The notes beneath the pieces are model-generated. The model saw only the letters and a list, made by a program, of their open reading frames with translations, had not been told where the DNA came from and did not search any database. A DNA stretch of 51,646 nt from Candidatus Obscuribacter sp. GTDB taxonomy: Bacteria; Cyanobacteriota; Vampirovibrionia; Obscuribacterales; Obscuribacteraceae. Each line of letters starts with the position of its first letter. The stretch's first letter is position 1. Shown here one piece after another: positions 8,499 to 17,513 of the stretch. A program made the position numbers and the translations under genes. The DNA is taken from the NCBI GenBank assembly GCA_021772095.1, contig JADYXR010000034.1, positions 1 to 51,646 of the forward strand. Direction: 5' to 3'.

Positions 8499-8808
8499 TG
8501 GAGTATGCCTCATAGAACGGCACGGAATGCGCCGTAGTCAAGATATGGAGAGGAAAAAAAACCGGGGTGAAGGCAGCGCTTGCAAGCCCACCCTCATCTC
8601 GGTTGTCTTTCGGGTGACCGCAAGGACCTGAGGTGACGGTCAAGTCACCCCAGGCCTTTCGATCAATAAACAAAGATCACTACCGGTACATCCGATAGCT
8701 ACTCTGCCAAAGAACAGGACGGCGCACCCCGAGGGGTTTCAGGATGCGCCGCCCCAAAAACTGTCGAAACCTACCGGCACCCAGGAACTGATGCCGGGCG
8801 CTCTGCGA
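8499..8808. other. Intergenic region with two hairpins
   Basis: 310 bases between two minus-strand genes. Besides the hairpin at 8720-8751, a second one at 8627-8654 pairs CCTGAGGTGAC with GTCACCCCAGG (one mismatch). The lipoprotein promoter should lie between 8500 and 8620; I do not see a clear consensus. Confidence 0.45.
8720..8751 (-). terminator. Terminator-like hairpin for the HExxH gene
   Basis: Outer stem CGGCGCA / TGCGCCG (8720-8726 with 8745-8751) with an inner CCCC/GGGG pairing. It lies 57 bases beyond the stop of the minus-strand gene at 8809 and is followed on that strand by a weak T-rich stretch. Confidence 0.5.
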
Positions 8809-10863
8809 CTAGCTGACCGTACCGCCGCGACAGCCTCCATCCTTGGCCGTGGGGTCGCAGGTCGCCGGCAAACCATCGGCAGTCGCCGCGTTGCCGTCAC
8901 CGCAAACCACAGGCGCCGGATCGGGCAGGTCGGCGACATGCGCTTCGGAACCATCGGTCAGTTCGACTGCGCCGCCATCGAGCCCTTGCTCGTTGTCGTC
9001 GTAGCGCGCCTTGACCGCGTCCAGCATGGCCAGACAGTGCAGCTCGACGTGAGGGGCAGCTTTCACTGCCGGCACGCCTGCTTGCACCAACCGCCAGTAA
9101 GCCAGAGACGCCGCCGCAGCCACGTAAGTGGCGTAGACGTCGCCGATGTCTTCCGGCAGTTCGCTGGAGCCGTTCATGATGTTCTCGACCAGGCGGTCGA
9201 CCTTCATCTGACGGCGCGGCGTCCAGTTGATGATCTCGGAAGTGGACAGCCCACCCAGAGTCGCCAACTTGGTGCGGATCAGCGCCTTCGCCACCACCGG
9301 TGCCACCAACTTTAGGTCGGCGGTCGGGATGCGAATCGCGGTCTTGCTCTTGGCGTTGTCGCTGTGCCAGGTGATGAACTCAGGCACCGTGCCTACTGCC
9401 TGATCGGCGAGCAGACGGCAACGGATCGCTTCCTCGGGGAAGCCGATCTCATCGAGAGCCGCAGCCACGATGTAGGCGCGGATGTAGTCCGGCGGGTGAG
9501 GCCAGAACTGCAACGTCTTCTGACCGCTCTCCAGCTTGCGAACGCTGAAGTACGAACCGGTCCGCAGAAGACGCGGGTTGCGGAACACGCCTTCGGGCTT
9601 CGAGTTGAAAGCCGAGAAGGTCGAGATCATGTTGTACAGGTACGCCGGACCGGACAGCAGGATGCCGCCCGAGATATCTGCGTCCACTTCACCGATGGTG
9701 TCGGCGAAGATCTTGACCATCAGGCTCGACATCGGCACCGTGGTGCGGTCGATCTGCACTTCGGGCAGGCTGAACACCACTTCCTGCTTTTCGCAGGCTT
9801 CGGCGATCGCCTTGGCCACCACCATCGTGAGCTCGTCACCGAGCCCTTCGACATCGGCGAAGATGTCGTGGCGGAATTCGTGCATGTAGAGCACCAGCAT
9901 CAAGGTGATGATGCTGCGCTCGTCGTGCGGCACTTCGATGGCGTGGGCGCCGACCGGACCACGGGTACCGGGCAGAGTAGCCGGACCGTGCTCGCTGAAG
10001 CGCGCCACGAAGACGTTGCCGACGTGGAACTTGGACGTCTTCAGGCGTTCCTTGACGTCGGGGTCGAGCTTCGCGGACGGCGACATGCCTTCGAACAGGC
10101 GGAAAGCCTGCTCGACCGAGAAGACGACCGCTTCCAGCTGCTTGTAGTTACCGGAGCGGAGCTGCCCGAAGGCATCCGTCCAGATCCGCAGCACACCGAG
10201 GATCTGCGCCAGCTCTTCGTCGAGCGACTGCAGTGCGGCCTGGAGGAGACGTCCCTCCGAAACCTCGGGATTCTGGGCCACCAGGACCGCCAGCACGCGC
10301 GGAATGGTGGACAGGTAGAGAGAGCGCAACTGGTTGAGCTGACCCTCCAGGCTGGCGATGGCGGCTGCCTTGTTGGGCCAGCGCTTCGCCACCACGTCCT
10401 TCGCCCATGCCACCTTGTCGGCATGGTCGTCGAAGCGTTCGGCGACGATGGCGTCGTACTTGCCGGCGTCCATCATCAACCGAATGCCTTCTGCCACCGC
10501 AAAAAGTGTCGAGTCCACGTTCGCCACGCGAATCAGAGTGGACGGCGACTGCTTTTGGCCTGCCGCTTGCGACGGCACGAGTCCTTTACTCGGCAGGCCA
10601 GGGATAAAACCCACGTTGATCGCCTTCAGTCCGGACTGTGGAGCAGCCTTGCCGCTCTTGCTCCGGGCGCCTAGCTTGGCCGCCGCGAGCTTTTCGTCCA
10701 AACGGGCCAGCGAGCGGGTGACCGCTTGCTCCACCGTGGGGAATGCAAAATTCTCATCCCCGTAGCCGGGGCAAATCACCATATTGGTCCGGCAGCAGTG
10801 CGAACCAGGCTTGTCTTCCTGGGTTTGCCCTGTCTGCGGAGTCAGGTCGAGAACGATTTTCAT
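8809..10863 (-). CDS. Unrecognised HExxH putative metallopeptidase
   Basis: 684 residues; start MKIVLDLTP (GGAG about 10 bases upstream). I do not recognise the family. Residues 321-350 read as a helix containing HEFRH (328-332), an HExxH zinc site. Sixty residues later, GEVDADISGGIL (391-402) supplies E392, D394 and D396, a layout like the HExxH...ExxxD of gluzincin-type peptidases. There is no signal peptide or membrane segment, so it is likely cytoplasmic. The N-terminus has a CC..C cluster (SHCCRTNMVICPGYG, 21-35). The C-terminus (652-684) is a Gly/Cys/Asp-rich tail with three Cys. The remainder is mostly helical. It ends an apparent two-gene operon with the PLP enzyme upstream (83-base gap). 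Catalysis is inferred from motif only. Confidence 0.7.
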   Translation of the reverse strand: MKIVLDLTPQTGQTQEDKPGSHCCRTNMVICPGYGDENFAFPTVEQAVTRSLARLDEKLAAAKLGARSKSGKAAPQSGLKAINVGFIPGLPSKGLVPSQAAGQKQSPSTLIRVANVDSTLFAVAEGIRLMMDAGKYDAIVAERFDDHADKVAWAKDVVAKRWPNKAAAIASLEGQLNQLRSLYLSTIPRVLAVLVAQNPEVSEGRLLQAALQSLDEELAQILGVLRIWTDAFGQLRSGNYKQLEAVVFSVEQAFRLFEGMSPSAKLDPDVKERLKTSKFHVGNVFVARFSEHGPATLPGTRGPVGAHAIEVPHDERSIITLMLVLYMHEFRHDIFADVEGLGDELTMVVAKAIAEACEKQEVVFSLPEVQIDRTTVPMSSLMVKIFADTIGEVDADISGGILLSGPAYLYNMISTFSAFNSKPEGVFRNPRLLRTGSYFSVRKLESGQKTLQFWPHPPDYIRAYIVAAALDEIGFPEEAIRCRLLADQAVGTVPEFITWHSDNAKSKTAIRIPTADLKLVAPVVAKALIRTKLATLGGLSTSEIINWTPRRQMKVDRLVENIMNGSSELPEDIGDVYATYVAAAASLAYWRLVQAGVPAVKAAPHVELHCLAMLDAVKARYDDNEQGLDGGAVELTDGSEAHVADLPDPAPVVCGDGNAATADGLPATCDPTAKDGGCRGGTVS

Positions 10864-10946
10864 ATTGACTTCGCTCCAAGTTGTGAGTACGGCGAAACTG
10901 GCTACAAGCCAATCTCGCTGTCTCGGATTTCGATTTGTCTGGAGAA

Positions 10947-12365
10947 TCAGTCTTTGGCCAGGCCGGCAATGACGCGCGCGAGCTTGTCGGCGAGCACATC
11001 GCAGGGTGGCACGGACCGGTATTCCGGAATATCGAGCCGCAAAAGCGACCCGACACAAGCAGCTGGAGTCACAATCGGCGACCCCTCCTGCAAAGCTTTT
11101 CTGACCGCGTAAGGCGTTACACCTTCGCGTTCGATTTCGAAGGCGACAATCGACGGCACGATCGGGCGGCTCGAGCTGGGCTCGACCACCTTGACGCCGC
11201 GGATTGACGAGATGGCCGCCACCACCTTGGCGCGCTCGGCTTGCACCAGAGCGAGCTGGTTGAGACGCTTCTCGCGAAACGTGTCGCCCTTGCCGCGCCG
11301 GTAGAAGTACATGAAGGCGGCGTTCATGGCGACGATTTCCGGGATGGAAACCGCACCGCGTTTGAAGATCCAGTCAGGAAGCAGCGCTTCGAGCCGGGGC
11401 TCGAATTGGAAGTGCGAAACCGACGGATTGACCACACGACCGGCTCGCGTCTTCTCGATGAAGATCTGCGCGAGTTCCTCCTTGACCACACAGGCTGATG
11501 CCGTGAGCAACCCGCCAAGCGCCTTGGAGGCACTGAGCAGGTACGCGTCGCAGTACGCCAGTGGGTTGTTGAGCGAGTCGGCGTCGCGCCGTCCCATGCC
11601 CTGAATGTCGTCGACCATAAAGAAGACGTTGTGGTTTCGCGACCGCAACTGCTTCACCAGGTCAGCCACTTCCATGACCGGCATGAGGCGACCGCTTTCC
11701 GAAACCGTGGGCAGATGGATGACACCACAAGTGGTGCCACCCGAGGACGAGGTTTCAACCAGACGGCGGATTTCGTCGACGATGCCCTGGTTGTCGAACT
11801 TGGTCAGGTCGATGACGTTGTCCGAAACTGCCATGCCGGCAGGATAGTCGAGCGCGGGAGTCTGCTCGAAGAACAAGCTCGTCACCGGCACGAAGGCGTT
11901 ATTCTTGACTGCGTTTGGTCCTTCCACAGTGCCTTCTTCCGTCGTCGTCACGGTGAAGAACTGGCGGACATAACCGGGCAACCCAGCGACGATGCCGCGA
12001 AACTCGGGATGCCGTCCTACGTGGGCGAACATACGAGTGACAAGCAGGCTGGAGAAGGCGCCGGAGGCGTCCAGGATGACCGGGGTTTCGTCTTCCAGAC
12101 CCAAAAGAGTACGGATCCAGTAGCGTGAATATTCGGTTTCCTGAACATAGTAATCGTTGAGCGCGTCGACATCGCCGTAGAAGCGACGAACGGCATCAAC
12201 ACTGAGCTTGGCGGGAACCGACATCTCGGACGTCGGGGCGGCGATGGTGGCAGATGCCCACCAGTTGCGCCATTTGTCATGCCACGGTGCGCCATGCACC
12301 GGGACCGTCGTGAGCGGATGCGCAGGGTATGCGAATCCCACTTTGGCGGGGTCGAATTTCGTCAT
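10947..12365 (-). CDS. PLP-dependent fold-type I enzyme (aminotransferase / oxoamine synthase-like)
   Basis: 472 residues; start MTKFDPAKVG with GAGGAA about 8 bases upstream (a longer frame to 12440 lacks a site). Fold-type I PLP signatures: FFMVDDIQGMGR (248-259) with the pyridine-N aspartate D252/D253 and Q255, then AYLLSASKALGG (274-285), with Lys281 as the probable Schiff-base lysine. The SASK-A-L-GG form resembles 8-amino-7-oxononanoate synthase/2-amino-3-ketobutyrate ligase and aminotransferase class I/II or V members; the Trp-rich N-terminus (WHDKWRNWWAS) is unusual. The substrate is unknown. It is immediately upstream of the HExxH gene. FadE lies further upstream, but a 606-bp gap with a hairpin and repeats separates them. 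Confidence 0.75.
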   Translation of the reverse strand: MTKFDPAKVGFAYPAHPLTTVPVHGAPWHDKWRNWWASATIAAPTSEMSVPAKLSVDAVRRFYGDVDALNDYYVQETEYSRYWIRTLLGLEDETPVILDASGAFSSLLVTRMFAHVGRHPEFRGIVAGLPGYVRQFFTVTTTEEGTVEGPNAVKNNAFVPVTSLFFEQTPALDYPAGMAVSDNVIDLTKFDNQGIVDEIRRLVETSSSGGTTCGVIHLPTVSESGRLMPVMEVADLVKQLRSRNHNVFFMVDDIQGMGRRDADSLNNPLAYCDAYLLSASKALGGLLTASACVVKEELAQIFIEKTRAGRVVNPSVSHFQFEPRLEALLPDWIFKRGAVSIPEIVAMNAAFMYFYRRGKGDTFREKRLNQLALVQAERAKVVAAISSIRGVKVVEPSSSRPIVPSIVAFEIEREGVTPYAVRKALQEGSPIVTPAACVGSLLRLDIPEYRSVPPCDVLADKLARVIAGLAKD

Positions 12366-12538
12366 AGTAATTTTTCCTCGGAAGTTGGTCCAAGACACGC
12401 ACAGCGAAGCTGCGCGTTCACTAAAATGGAAACTCGCCACGTTACCGAACCGTCCTGCAGGCAGAACAATTCAATGGGGCTTCCAGAGCGGTTCTTTGAG
12501 AGCAACCGCAATACCGTCACATGCGGAACCTGGAGAAA

Positions 12539-12576
12539 GGCTGGTGCTCAGCGAGGCGTTTTGCACCAGCCCTTTT
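12539..12576. terminator. Hairpin between fadE and the PLP-enzyme gene
   Basis: 9-bp perfect stem GGCTGGTGC / GCACCAGCC (12539-12547 with 12563-12571) with CCTTTTCC after it on the plus strand and CCTTTCTCC on the minus strand. It could terminate fadE read-through about 400 bases after its stop. Confidence 0.5.
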
Positions 12577-12716
12577 CCAGACTCCGCACGGTAATCAGAA
12601 AAACAAAGGCTGAGGCTGCGTCGGCCAGGCGGGGCGTCAAGCAAGGTTTTCACCCTGCAAGCCACTCCGACTGACCTCTGCAGCCCCAGCCCCGTTTCAA
12701 AACAGGGATCCGGACT

Positions 12717-12925
12717 GTCACCATCAGCGGTACCAGAAGCGTGAGCCCACGGACACCACCTCTGGGTTCGGCCTGAAACCTTCGTCACCACAAGCAATCG
12801 ACAAGAGCGAACTCCCTAGACCACATGTGGATTCAGTCATCAGTTACCACAGCCGATGGACGGAAGCGGGCTCCCGATATCACCTGTGGATTTCAGACAT
12901 CGTTCACCACAGGCAGTGGCAGGGC
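12717..12925. repeat. Degenerate tandem repeat of about 59 nt
   Basis: Three to four imperfect units downstream of fadE. The core (G)TYACCACA(A/G)GC occurs at 12784, 12843 and 12902, exactly 59 bases apart; a second core TGTGGATTYAG occurs at 12826 and 12885, also 59 apart, with a weaker match at 12761. A more diverged unit starts near 12717. No protein-like frame follows the period. The rest of the gap 12366-12971 shows nothing else recognisable. Confidence 0.65.
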
Positions 12926-12971
12926 GCCAGCGACTTTGCAGCCGTCGACACCCTGCCTGTCTGCCATGGGC

Positions 12972-15305
12972 TTACTTCGTCGCGCCGTCGAGGTAGTACT
13001 CCTCGTGCGAGAACACGTCGACCTCGATAGCCTTGAGCTTGGCGGCATGCGCGAGCGCGAGCCGGTCAGCCTGGGGCTGCGTGATCACACCGAGCGCAAC
13101 CGCCTGCGCGGTGATGTCGGCGTTGATCACACCACGGTGCAACTGCTTGGACCGTTGCGCCTTGATGATGGCGTCGACGGTGGGCTGGGTCTCAGTGACC
13201 AGGCGGAACGCCTTGATCAACTGTCCGAGCCCGGGAGCGTCCTCATCGGGCATGAAGACGCCTTCGGTGAGCCGGTCGAACTGCTGACCGTAAGTCTGCA
13301 CCGTGGCAGCCGCCTTGCGGGCGACAGCGTCCGACGGCGCGCGGCCGATCGGGTTGAGACGCAGCGTGTAAGCGCCGACCGTGCGCATCAGGAAGCCGAG
13401 GACGGGCACGTCGAAGTTGGCATAGATGCCTTCGAACGCCGTCTGCACTTCGCTGAGCGCCTGAGCCAACGCGTAACGGACCAGCGGCAGGTCTTCCTTA
13501 CGACGACCTTCAGCCTCGAAGCGCCGGAGCGCCGAGAAGCCGAGCAACATCCAGCCGACCGCGTCCGCGTACCGACCGGTGAGCATCTGGCGCGCTTTCA
13601 GCTTCCCGCCAACCGTGAACATAGCCAGGTCGGTGAGAGTGCCGAAATGCGCACCCGCCCAACCGAGGCGCCGGTAGTAGGTCCTGGTCTCCGGTGCCAC
13701 ATTGGGCACGCTCGTGGTCCAGCCGCGGGTGAGGCTCCGCACGCCGGTGCGCACGAGGCCCAGACCGAAGTGCAGCATCCAACCGCAGAGGTTCCAGCGG
13801 AAGGCAGGCACGTCGTTGTTGTCCACCGCGTGCACCACCTTGAGCGCATACGGATGGCAGCGGGTCGCACCCTGACCGAAGATCATCAGAGTACGCGTGA
13901 GGATGTTGGCACCCTCGACGGTGATACCGACAGGAGCGCCGGTGTATCCCTTGGACAGGATGTTGCGCGGGCCCTGCATGACGGCGGCGCCTGCGAAGAC
14001 GTCCATGGCATCGATGCCGGCCTTGCGGGCGATTTCGGTCGTGTAGGCCTTGAGGACCGCCGACGTCACCGGGGGCTGAACGCCCTCGTCGACAGCCGAG
14101 CAGACGAAGATGCGCGCCGCGTCCAGCATGTACGTCATGCCGGCGATCGACGCGACCTTCTCCTCGATACCTTCCATCTGACCGATCTGACGGTTGAACT
14201 GCGACCGCACCATCGAGTATGCCCCGACAGCCGCCGCACCCATCTTGAGGTTGCCCACCGCACCAGCCGGGAGCGAAACACACCGACCGCCGGCAAGCTG
14301 CTCCATGAGCATCTTCCAGCCGCCACCGGCATACTCCGCACCACCGATGATGCTATCGACCGGAACGATCACGTCCACACCCTTGAGCGTGCCGTTTTCG
14401 AACGGCTCGCCAATCGGGATGTGGTGCGGACCGTTTTCGAATCCGGGCGTTCCGGCGTGGATCAGCACGCAGGTGATGCCGATGTCGCCCTTGTTCTCCG
14501 CGGTCGTCTTGTTCAGCAAGTTGTCGGGATCCGACAGCTGAATGGCGACGGTGCAGAGGTTCGAGATTGGCGCCAGCGTGATGTAGCGCTTCTCGAAGTT
14601 GAGCCGGATCTTGACCTCACCGTCGGTGTCACGGAAGACGACACCTCCGGACTTCATGCTGGCAGCATCGGAGCCGGCCTGCGTTTCCGTGAGACCGAAG
14701 CAGGGGACGAACTCGCCCGAGGCCAACTTGGGCAGGTAGAACTTCTTCTGCGCATCCGTGCCGTAGTGGATCAGCAGCTCGCCAGCGCCCAGCGAGTTGG
14801 GAATCATCACGCGCACGCCGACGGTGAACGAGTACGGCGTGATCGTGTGCAGGATGGTGGAGACAGCCAGACGCGAGAATCCGCGACCGCCGTACTGCTT
14901 GGGGATGATCAACCCCATGAAGCCCTGCGACTTGATGAAGTCGTCGACGTGCTTGGGAACGCGGCGCGTCTGCCCGACTTCGTAGTGGTCGAACATGCGA
15001 CAGAGCTCGACCAGTGGGCCGTCGAGGAAAGCCTGCTCTTCGGCAGTCAGCCCACCGTAGGGCTTGGAGAGCATGGAACGGAAGTTGGGCTTGCCGGCGA
15101 AGATATCGCCGTCGAGCCAAACATCTCCGGCCTCAAGCGCCTGGCGCTCGGTCTCGGAGATTTGGGGGAGGACTTTCATCTTCTTCATCGTGTTCAGGAT
15201 GAAGCGGAAGAAGAAGTCACCCCGGCGGCCCTTGCCGGAGTTCCCAGTAATCAGATTGTCCGCCGGCTTGTTGCCCCGCGAACCTTTATCGTTTTTCAGA
15301 GTCAT
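12972..15305 (-). CDS. fadE: Acyl-CoA dehydrogenase FadE
   Basis: 777 residues, close to the about 814 of E. coli FadE. FadE catalyses the first, FAD-dependent oxidation of acyl-CoA in beta-oxidation. N-terminal acyl-CoA dehydrogenase domain: GFMGLIIPKQYGGRGFS at 128-144, PNSLGAGELLIHYGT at 169-183, and the FAD/substrate motif PCFGLTETQAGSDAASM at 201-217. The middle domain and C-terminal helices follow, then the extra about 300-residue C-terminal domain typical of FadE (DUF1974). The N-terminal 45 residues are basic and variable. GAGGA lies 8 bases before the ATG. No other beta-oxidation genes (fadA, fadB, fadD) are in the window, so it is probably a stand-alone unit. High C/G third-position use suggests strong expression. 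Confidence 0.93.
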   Translation of the reverse strand: MTLKNDKGSRGNKPADNLITGNSGKGRRGDFFFRFILNTMKKMKVLPQISETERQALEAGDVWLDGDIFAGKPNFRSMLSKPYGGLTAEEQAFLDGPLVELCRMFDHYEVGQTRRVPKHVDDFIKSQGFMGLIIPKQYGGRGFSRLAVSTILHTITPYSFTVGVRVMIPNSLGAGELLIHYGTDAQKKFYLPKLASGEFVPCFGLTETQAGSDAASMKSGGVVFRDTDGEVKIRLNFEKRYITLAPISNLCTVAIQLSDPDNLLNKTTAENKGDIGITCVLIHAGTPGFENGPHHIPIGEPFENGTLKGVDVIVPVDSIIGGAEYAGGGWKMLMEQLAGGRCVSLPAGAVGNLKMGAAAVGAYSMVRSQFNRQIGQMEGIEEKVASIAGMTYMLDAARIFVCSAVDEGVQPPVTSAVLKAYTTEIARKAGIDAMDVFAGAAVMQGPRNILSKGYTGAPVGITVEGANILTRTLMIFGQGATRCHPYALKVVHAVDNNDVPAFRWNLCGWMLHFGLGLVRTGVRSLTRGWTTSVPNVAPETRTYYRRLGWAGAHFGTLTDLAMFTVGGKLKARQMLTGRYADAVGWMLLGFSALRRFEAEGRRKEDLPLVRYALAQALSEVQTAFEGIYANFDVPVLGFLMRTVGAYTLRLNPIGRAPSDAVARKAAATVQTYGQQFDRLTEGVFMPDEDAPGLGQLIKAFRLVTETQPTVDAIIKAQRSKQLHRGVINADITAQAVALGVITQPQADRLALAHAAKLKAIEVDVFSHEEYYLDGATK

Positions 15306-15399
15306 GATTTTGTCCTCAATCTCAGGCCCTTCCGGGCTTAAGTGTAAAGTGGCAGCAAGTGGCTCAACGAGAGCCTTTTGCCTATCAATTCAGAATCAA

Positions 15400-15448
15400 G
15401 AACGTAACCGGAGCGGACGAATGTCCGCTCCGGCGTTGGTTTACGTTC
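15400..15448 (-). terminator. Cruciform terminator-like structure
   Basis: Inner perfect 11-bp stem CCGGAGCGGAC / GTCCGCTCCGG (15408-15418 with 15423-15433, loop GAAT), enclosed by GAACGTAA / TTACGTTC (15400-15407 with 15441-15448). It lies just downstream of the M4 protease stop (minus strand) and upstream of fadE. It has no long T-run. Confidence 0.6.
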
Positions 15449-15501
15449 GATAGCCGACCTCAACGAGAAGCCGACCAGCAAACACACAGACTGACGACTG
15501 A

Positions 15502-16527
15502 TTAGGCCGTCAGAACAGCGACTTCGACCCAGGCGGCCTTGAGGGCAGCCTCGAGCGAGGGGTGCAGCGCCTTGCAGTTCTCGAGGGTCTTCAGGGCGAA
15601 GGCCTTGAAGTCCGCCTTCGAACCGACGCGGTTGGTGCCGCAGTTGGTGGCGTACCAGATCTCGAACGGACGCTCCCAGGCGTTGCCGCCGACGGCGCGC
15701 GCGAAGTTCGCGAAGGCACGGTTCGGGATGCCCGAGTTGATGTGCACGCCGCCATTGTCGGACCATCCGGTGTAGAGGTCCTTCATGTGCGCCGGCTGCG
15801 GGTCCTTGCCGACCTTCGGGTCGTCGTACGCGGTGCCCGGGTTGAGCATATCGCGCAGGGCACGGCCGTTGACCTTCGTGGTCCACAGACCGGGGCCGAC
15901 CAGCCAGGTGTCCTTGTCGGCGGTCAGGCCGGCGCGGTACTGGCGGCAAAGCACGCCGACGACGTCGGAGAAGTGCTCGTTGAGGGCGCCGGACTGGCCC
16001 TGGTAGATCAGACCGGAGGTCTTCTCGGTGACGCCGTGCGCCATCTCGTGACCGACGACGTCTTCGATAACGAAGGTCGAGAAGAGCTCGCCGTCGCCGT
16101 CGCCGTACGTCATCTGGCTGCCGTTCCAGAACGCATTGTTGTACTTGCGACCATAGTGCACGGTGCCGACAAGGGCCATGCCGAGGTCATCGATCGAGTT
16201 GCGCTTCACGACCTTGGACAGGAAGTCCTTGACGCCGCCGTGGAAGGTGTAGGCGTTGTCGACGGTCGTGTCGTTGGTGGCGGCATCGCCTTCGAAACGC
16301 GCCTTGGCGCCGGGCAGGGTCTGCTTCTGCTGGGCGTCGTAGATCTTGCGTTCACCGGTGCCGGTGCCCGCGAACAGGCCGGGGAAACGGCCGGGGAGGA
16401 TGAGGCCCTTCTGAACCAGGCGCTGGTTCTGGATCAGGGTCTCGAGGATGGTGAGGTTGCTACGGTTACGGGCATGCAGTTCGTACAGCAGGTGGTCGTA
16501 AACGAAGCCTTCGTGTTGGTGGCTCAT
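15502..16527 (-). CDS. Protealysin-like M4 (thermolysin family) metalloprotease, copy 1
   Basis: 341 residues. The M4 active site is complete: HEMAH at 160-164 (zinc ligands H160 and H164, catalytic E161), third ligand E184 in GALNEHFSD, and the substrate-stabilising His262 in NGGVHINSG. There is no Sec signal and no long propeptide. Residues 60-100 (RKIYDAQQ...LPG...VDNAYTFHGGVKDFL) match the short-precursor protealysin type. Protealysin-type enzymes are known from Serratia and cleave actin; their usual emfourin inhibitor partner is not seen next to this gene. AAGG lies 8 bases before the ATG. A paralogue is at 43401. Codon use is strongly biased to C/G endings, suggesting high expression. 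Confidence 0.9.
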   Translation of the reverse strand: MSHQHEGFVYDHLLYELHARNRSNLTILETLIQNQRLVQKGLILPGRFPGLFAGTGTGERKIYDAQQKQTLPGAKARFEGDAATNDTTVDNAYTFHGGVKDFLSKVVKRNSIDDLGMALVGTVHYGRKYNNAFWNGSQMTYGDGDGELFSTFVIEDVVGHEMAHGVTEKTSGLIYQGQSGALNEHFSDVVGVLCRQYRAGLTADKDTWLVGPGLWTTKVNGRALRDMLNPGTAYDDPKVGKDPQPAHMKDLYTGWSDNGGVHINSGIPNRAFANFARAVGGNAWERPFEIWYATNCGTNRVGSKADFKAFALKTLENCKALHPSLEAALKAAWVEVAVLTA

Positions 16528-17513
16528 GTGGGTTACCTTTTGGTTGTCGAAGCACAGGATGTGTCTTCGGGTTTAAATGGCAGGCATGTAAAAACCGCTC
16601 AGGGGATCTGAGGGGAAGGCTGACGAGGAACAAACACCCGAACTCCAAAACTGTTCGCGCGAAGACCACTAACTTCAAAACTAAAGAGCTGAGCTTCCCC
16701 GGAACTCGTGAAACAAGTTGGGAAAAGAGTAATCAGTTCATTCAGTGCGAGGTTTGTGGTTTCTCGAAAACAAATTTAGGGAGTTAAGGTTGCCTCAAGA
16801 ACTTAGCTGTAAAGACCGTGTTGAAACAACAGAGTGGTATTAATCGTGTATAACCACTAGATACATATGTGGCGCTGGACCGCCCCCTGAATTAGCTCTA
16901 ATCAGCGGCCCGCAGTAACGACTAGCAGAGTTCTCGCTATTCACGCTAGCGATGTTCAACCAGGGCAAAACGTAATTGATTGCCACCATATCCAGTGCTT
17001 GACAATAATCTTGTCAAGAAACAGCCGGCATTACTAAAAGCCTGATTCTTAGCTATGTCTGATTTGAACATCATGAGATGTAATGAGTAGGGTTGACCCG
17101 CTATATGTACTTTCATTTTAACTTTGCAGGCCACTAAAGAAGAGCCCCCGAGTTTGTTAAGAACCTCTACCAGAGCTGATTACCATCGGCTTAGATCATG
17201 ACCGTTTTAAGAAGAACAGTCGTGCAGAGTTTCTCGACAAGAGCGTTTTGTACTCTGAGTGTTTAGAACCAGACGCGCAAAACCTTCTGTCTACGGGCGT
17301 TTCGGATAAAAGAACGATTTAGCTCCACCTGCCAAGCGAAGACTGAAGGTTAACAGTAGCTTACTTTTTGCGATTAGAGAGCTATTCTCTTAAATGGACT
17401 TACTGCAGACCCAGGCTCGCCTTCGACCACGACTACCGGTTATACGGTGTCCAGTCGATCGACTACCGGGAAAACATTACTGCTGCGATATGAGTTCAAT
17501 TGGAGATAACAAT
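16528..17513. other. Long divergent intergenic region
   Basis: 986 bases between the M4 protease (minus) and the first M1 aminopeptidase (plus), clearly A/T-richer than its flanks. The only small open frames (for example 16946-17134 minus) lack ribosome sites. An in-frame upstream ATG at 17394 is followed by a non-homologous leader and was not chosen as the aminopeptidase start. It contains the inverted repeat listed at 16998-17018. Confidence 0.5.
16998..17018. promoter_or_regulatory. Inverted repeat, possible operator
   Basis: CTTGACAA, 5-base spacer, TTGTCAAG: a perfect 8-bp dyad in the A/T-rich divergent region. It contains TTGACA, a -35-like hexamer, on both strands, so a dimeric regulator bound here could control either flanking protease gene. 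Inference only. Confidence 0.4.

Noticed and set aside
9364..10674. 436-residue plus-strand frame
   Set aside because: Antisense of the HExxH gene, no homology-like segments.
12825..15341. 838-residue plus-strand open frame
   Set aside because: It is the antisense of fadE; Arg/His/Asp-rich composition typical of the reverse of a C/G-biased gene.
15562..16611. 349-residue plus-strand frame over the M4 gene
   Set aside because: Antisense; the minus frame has a complete M4 active site.
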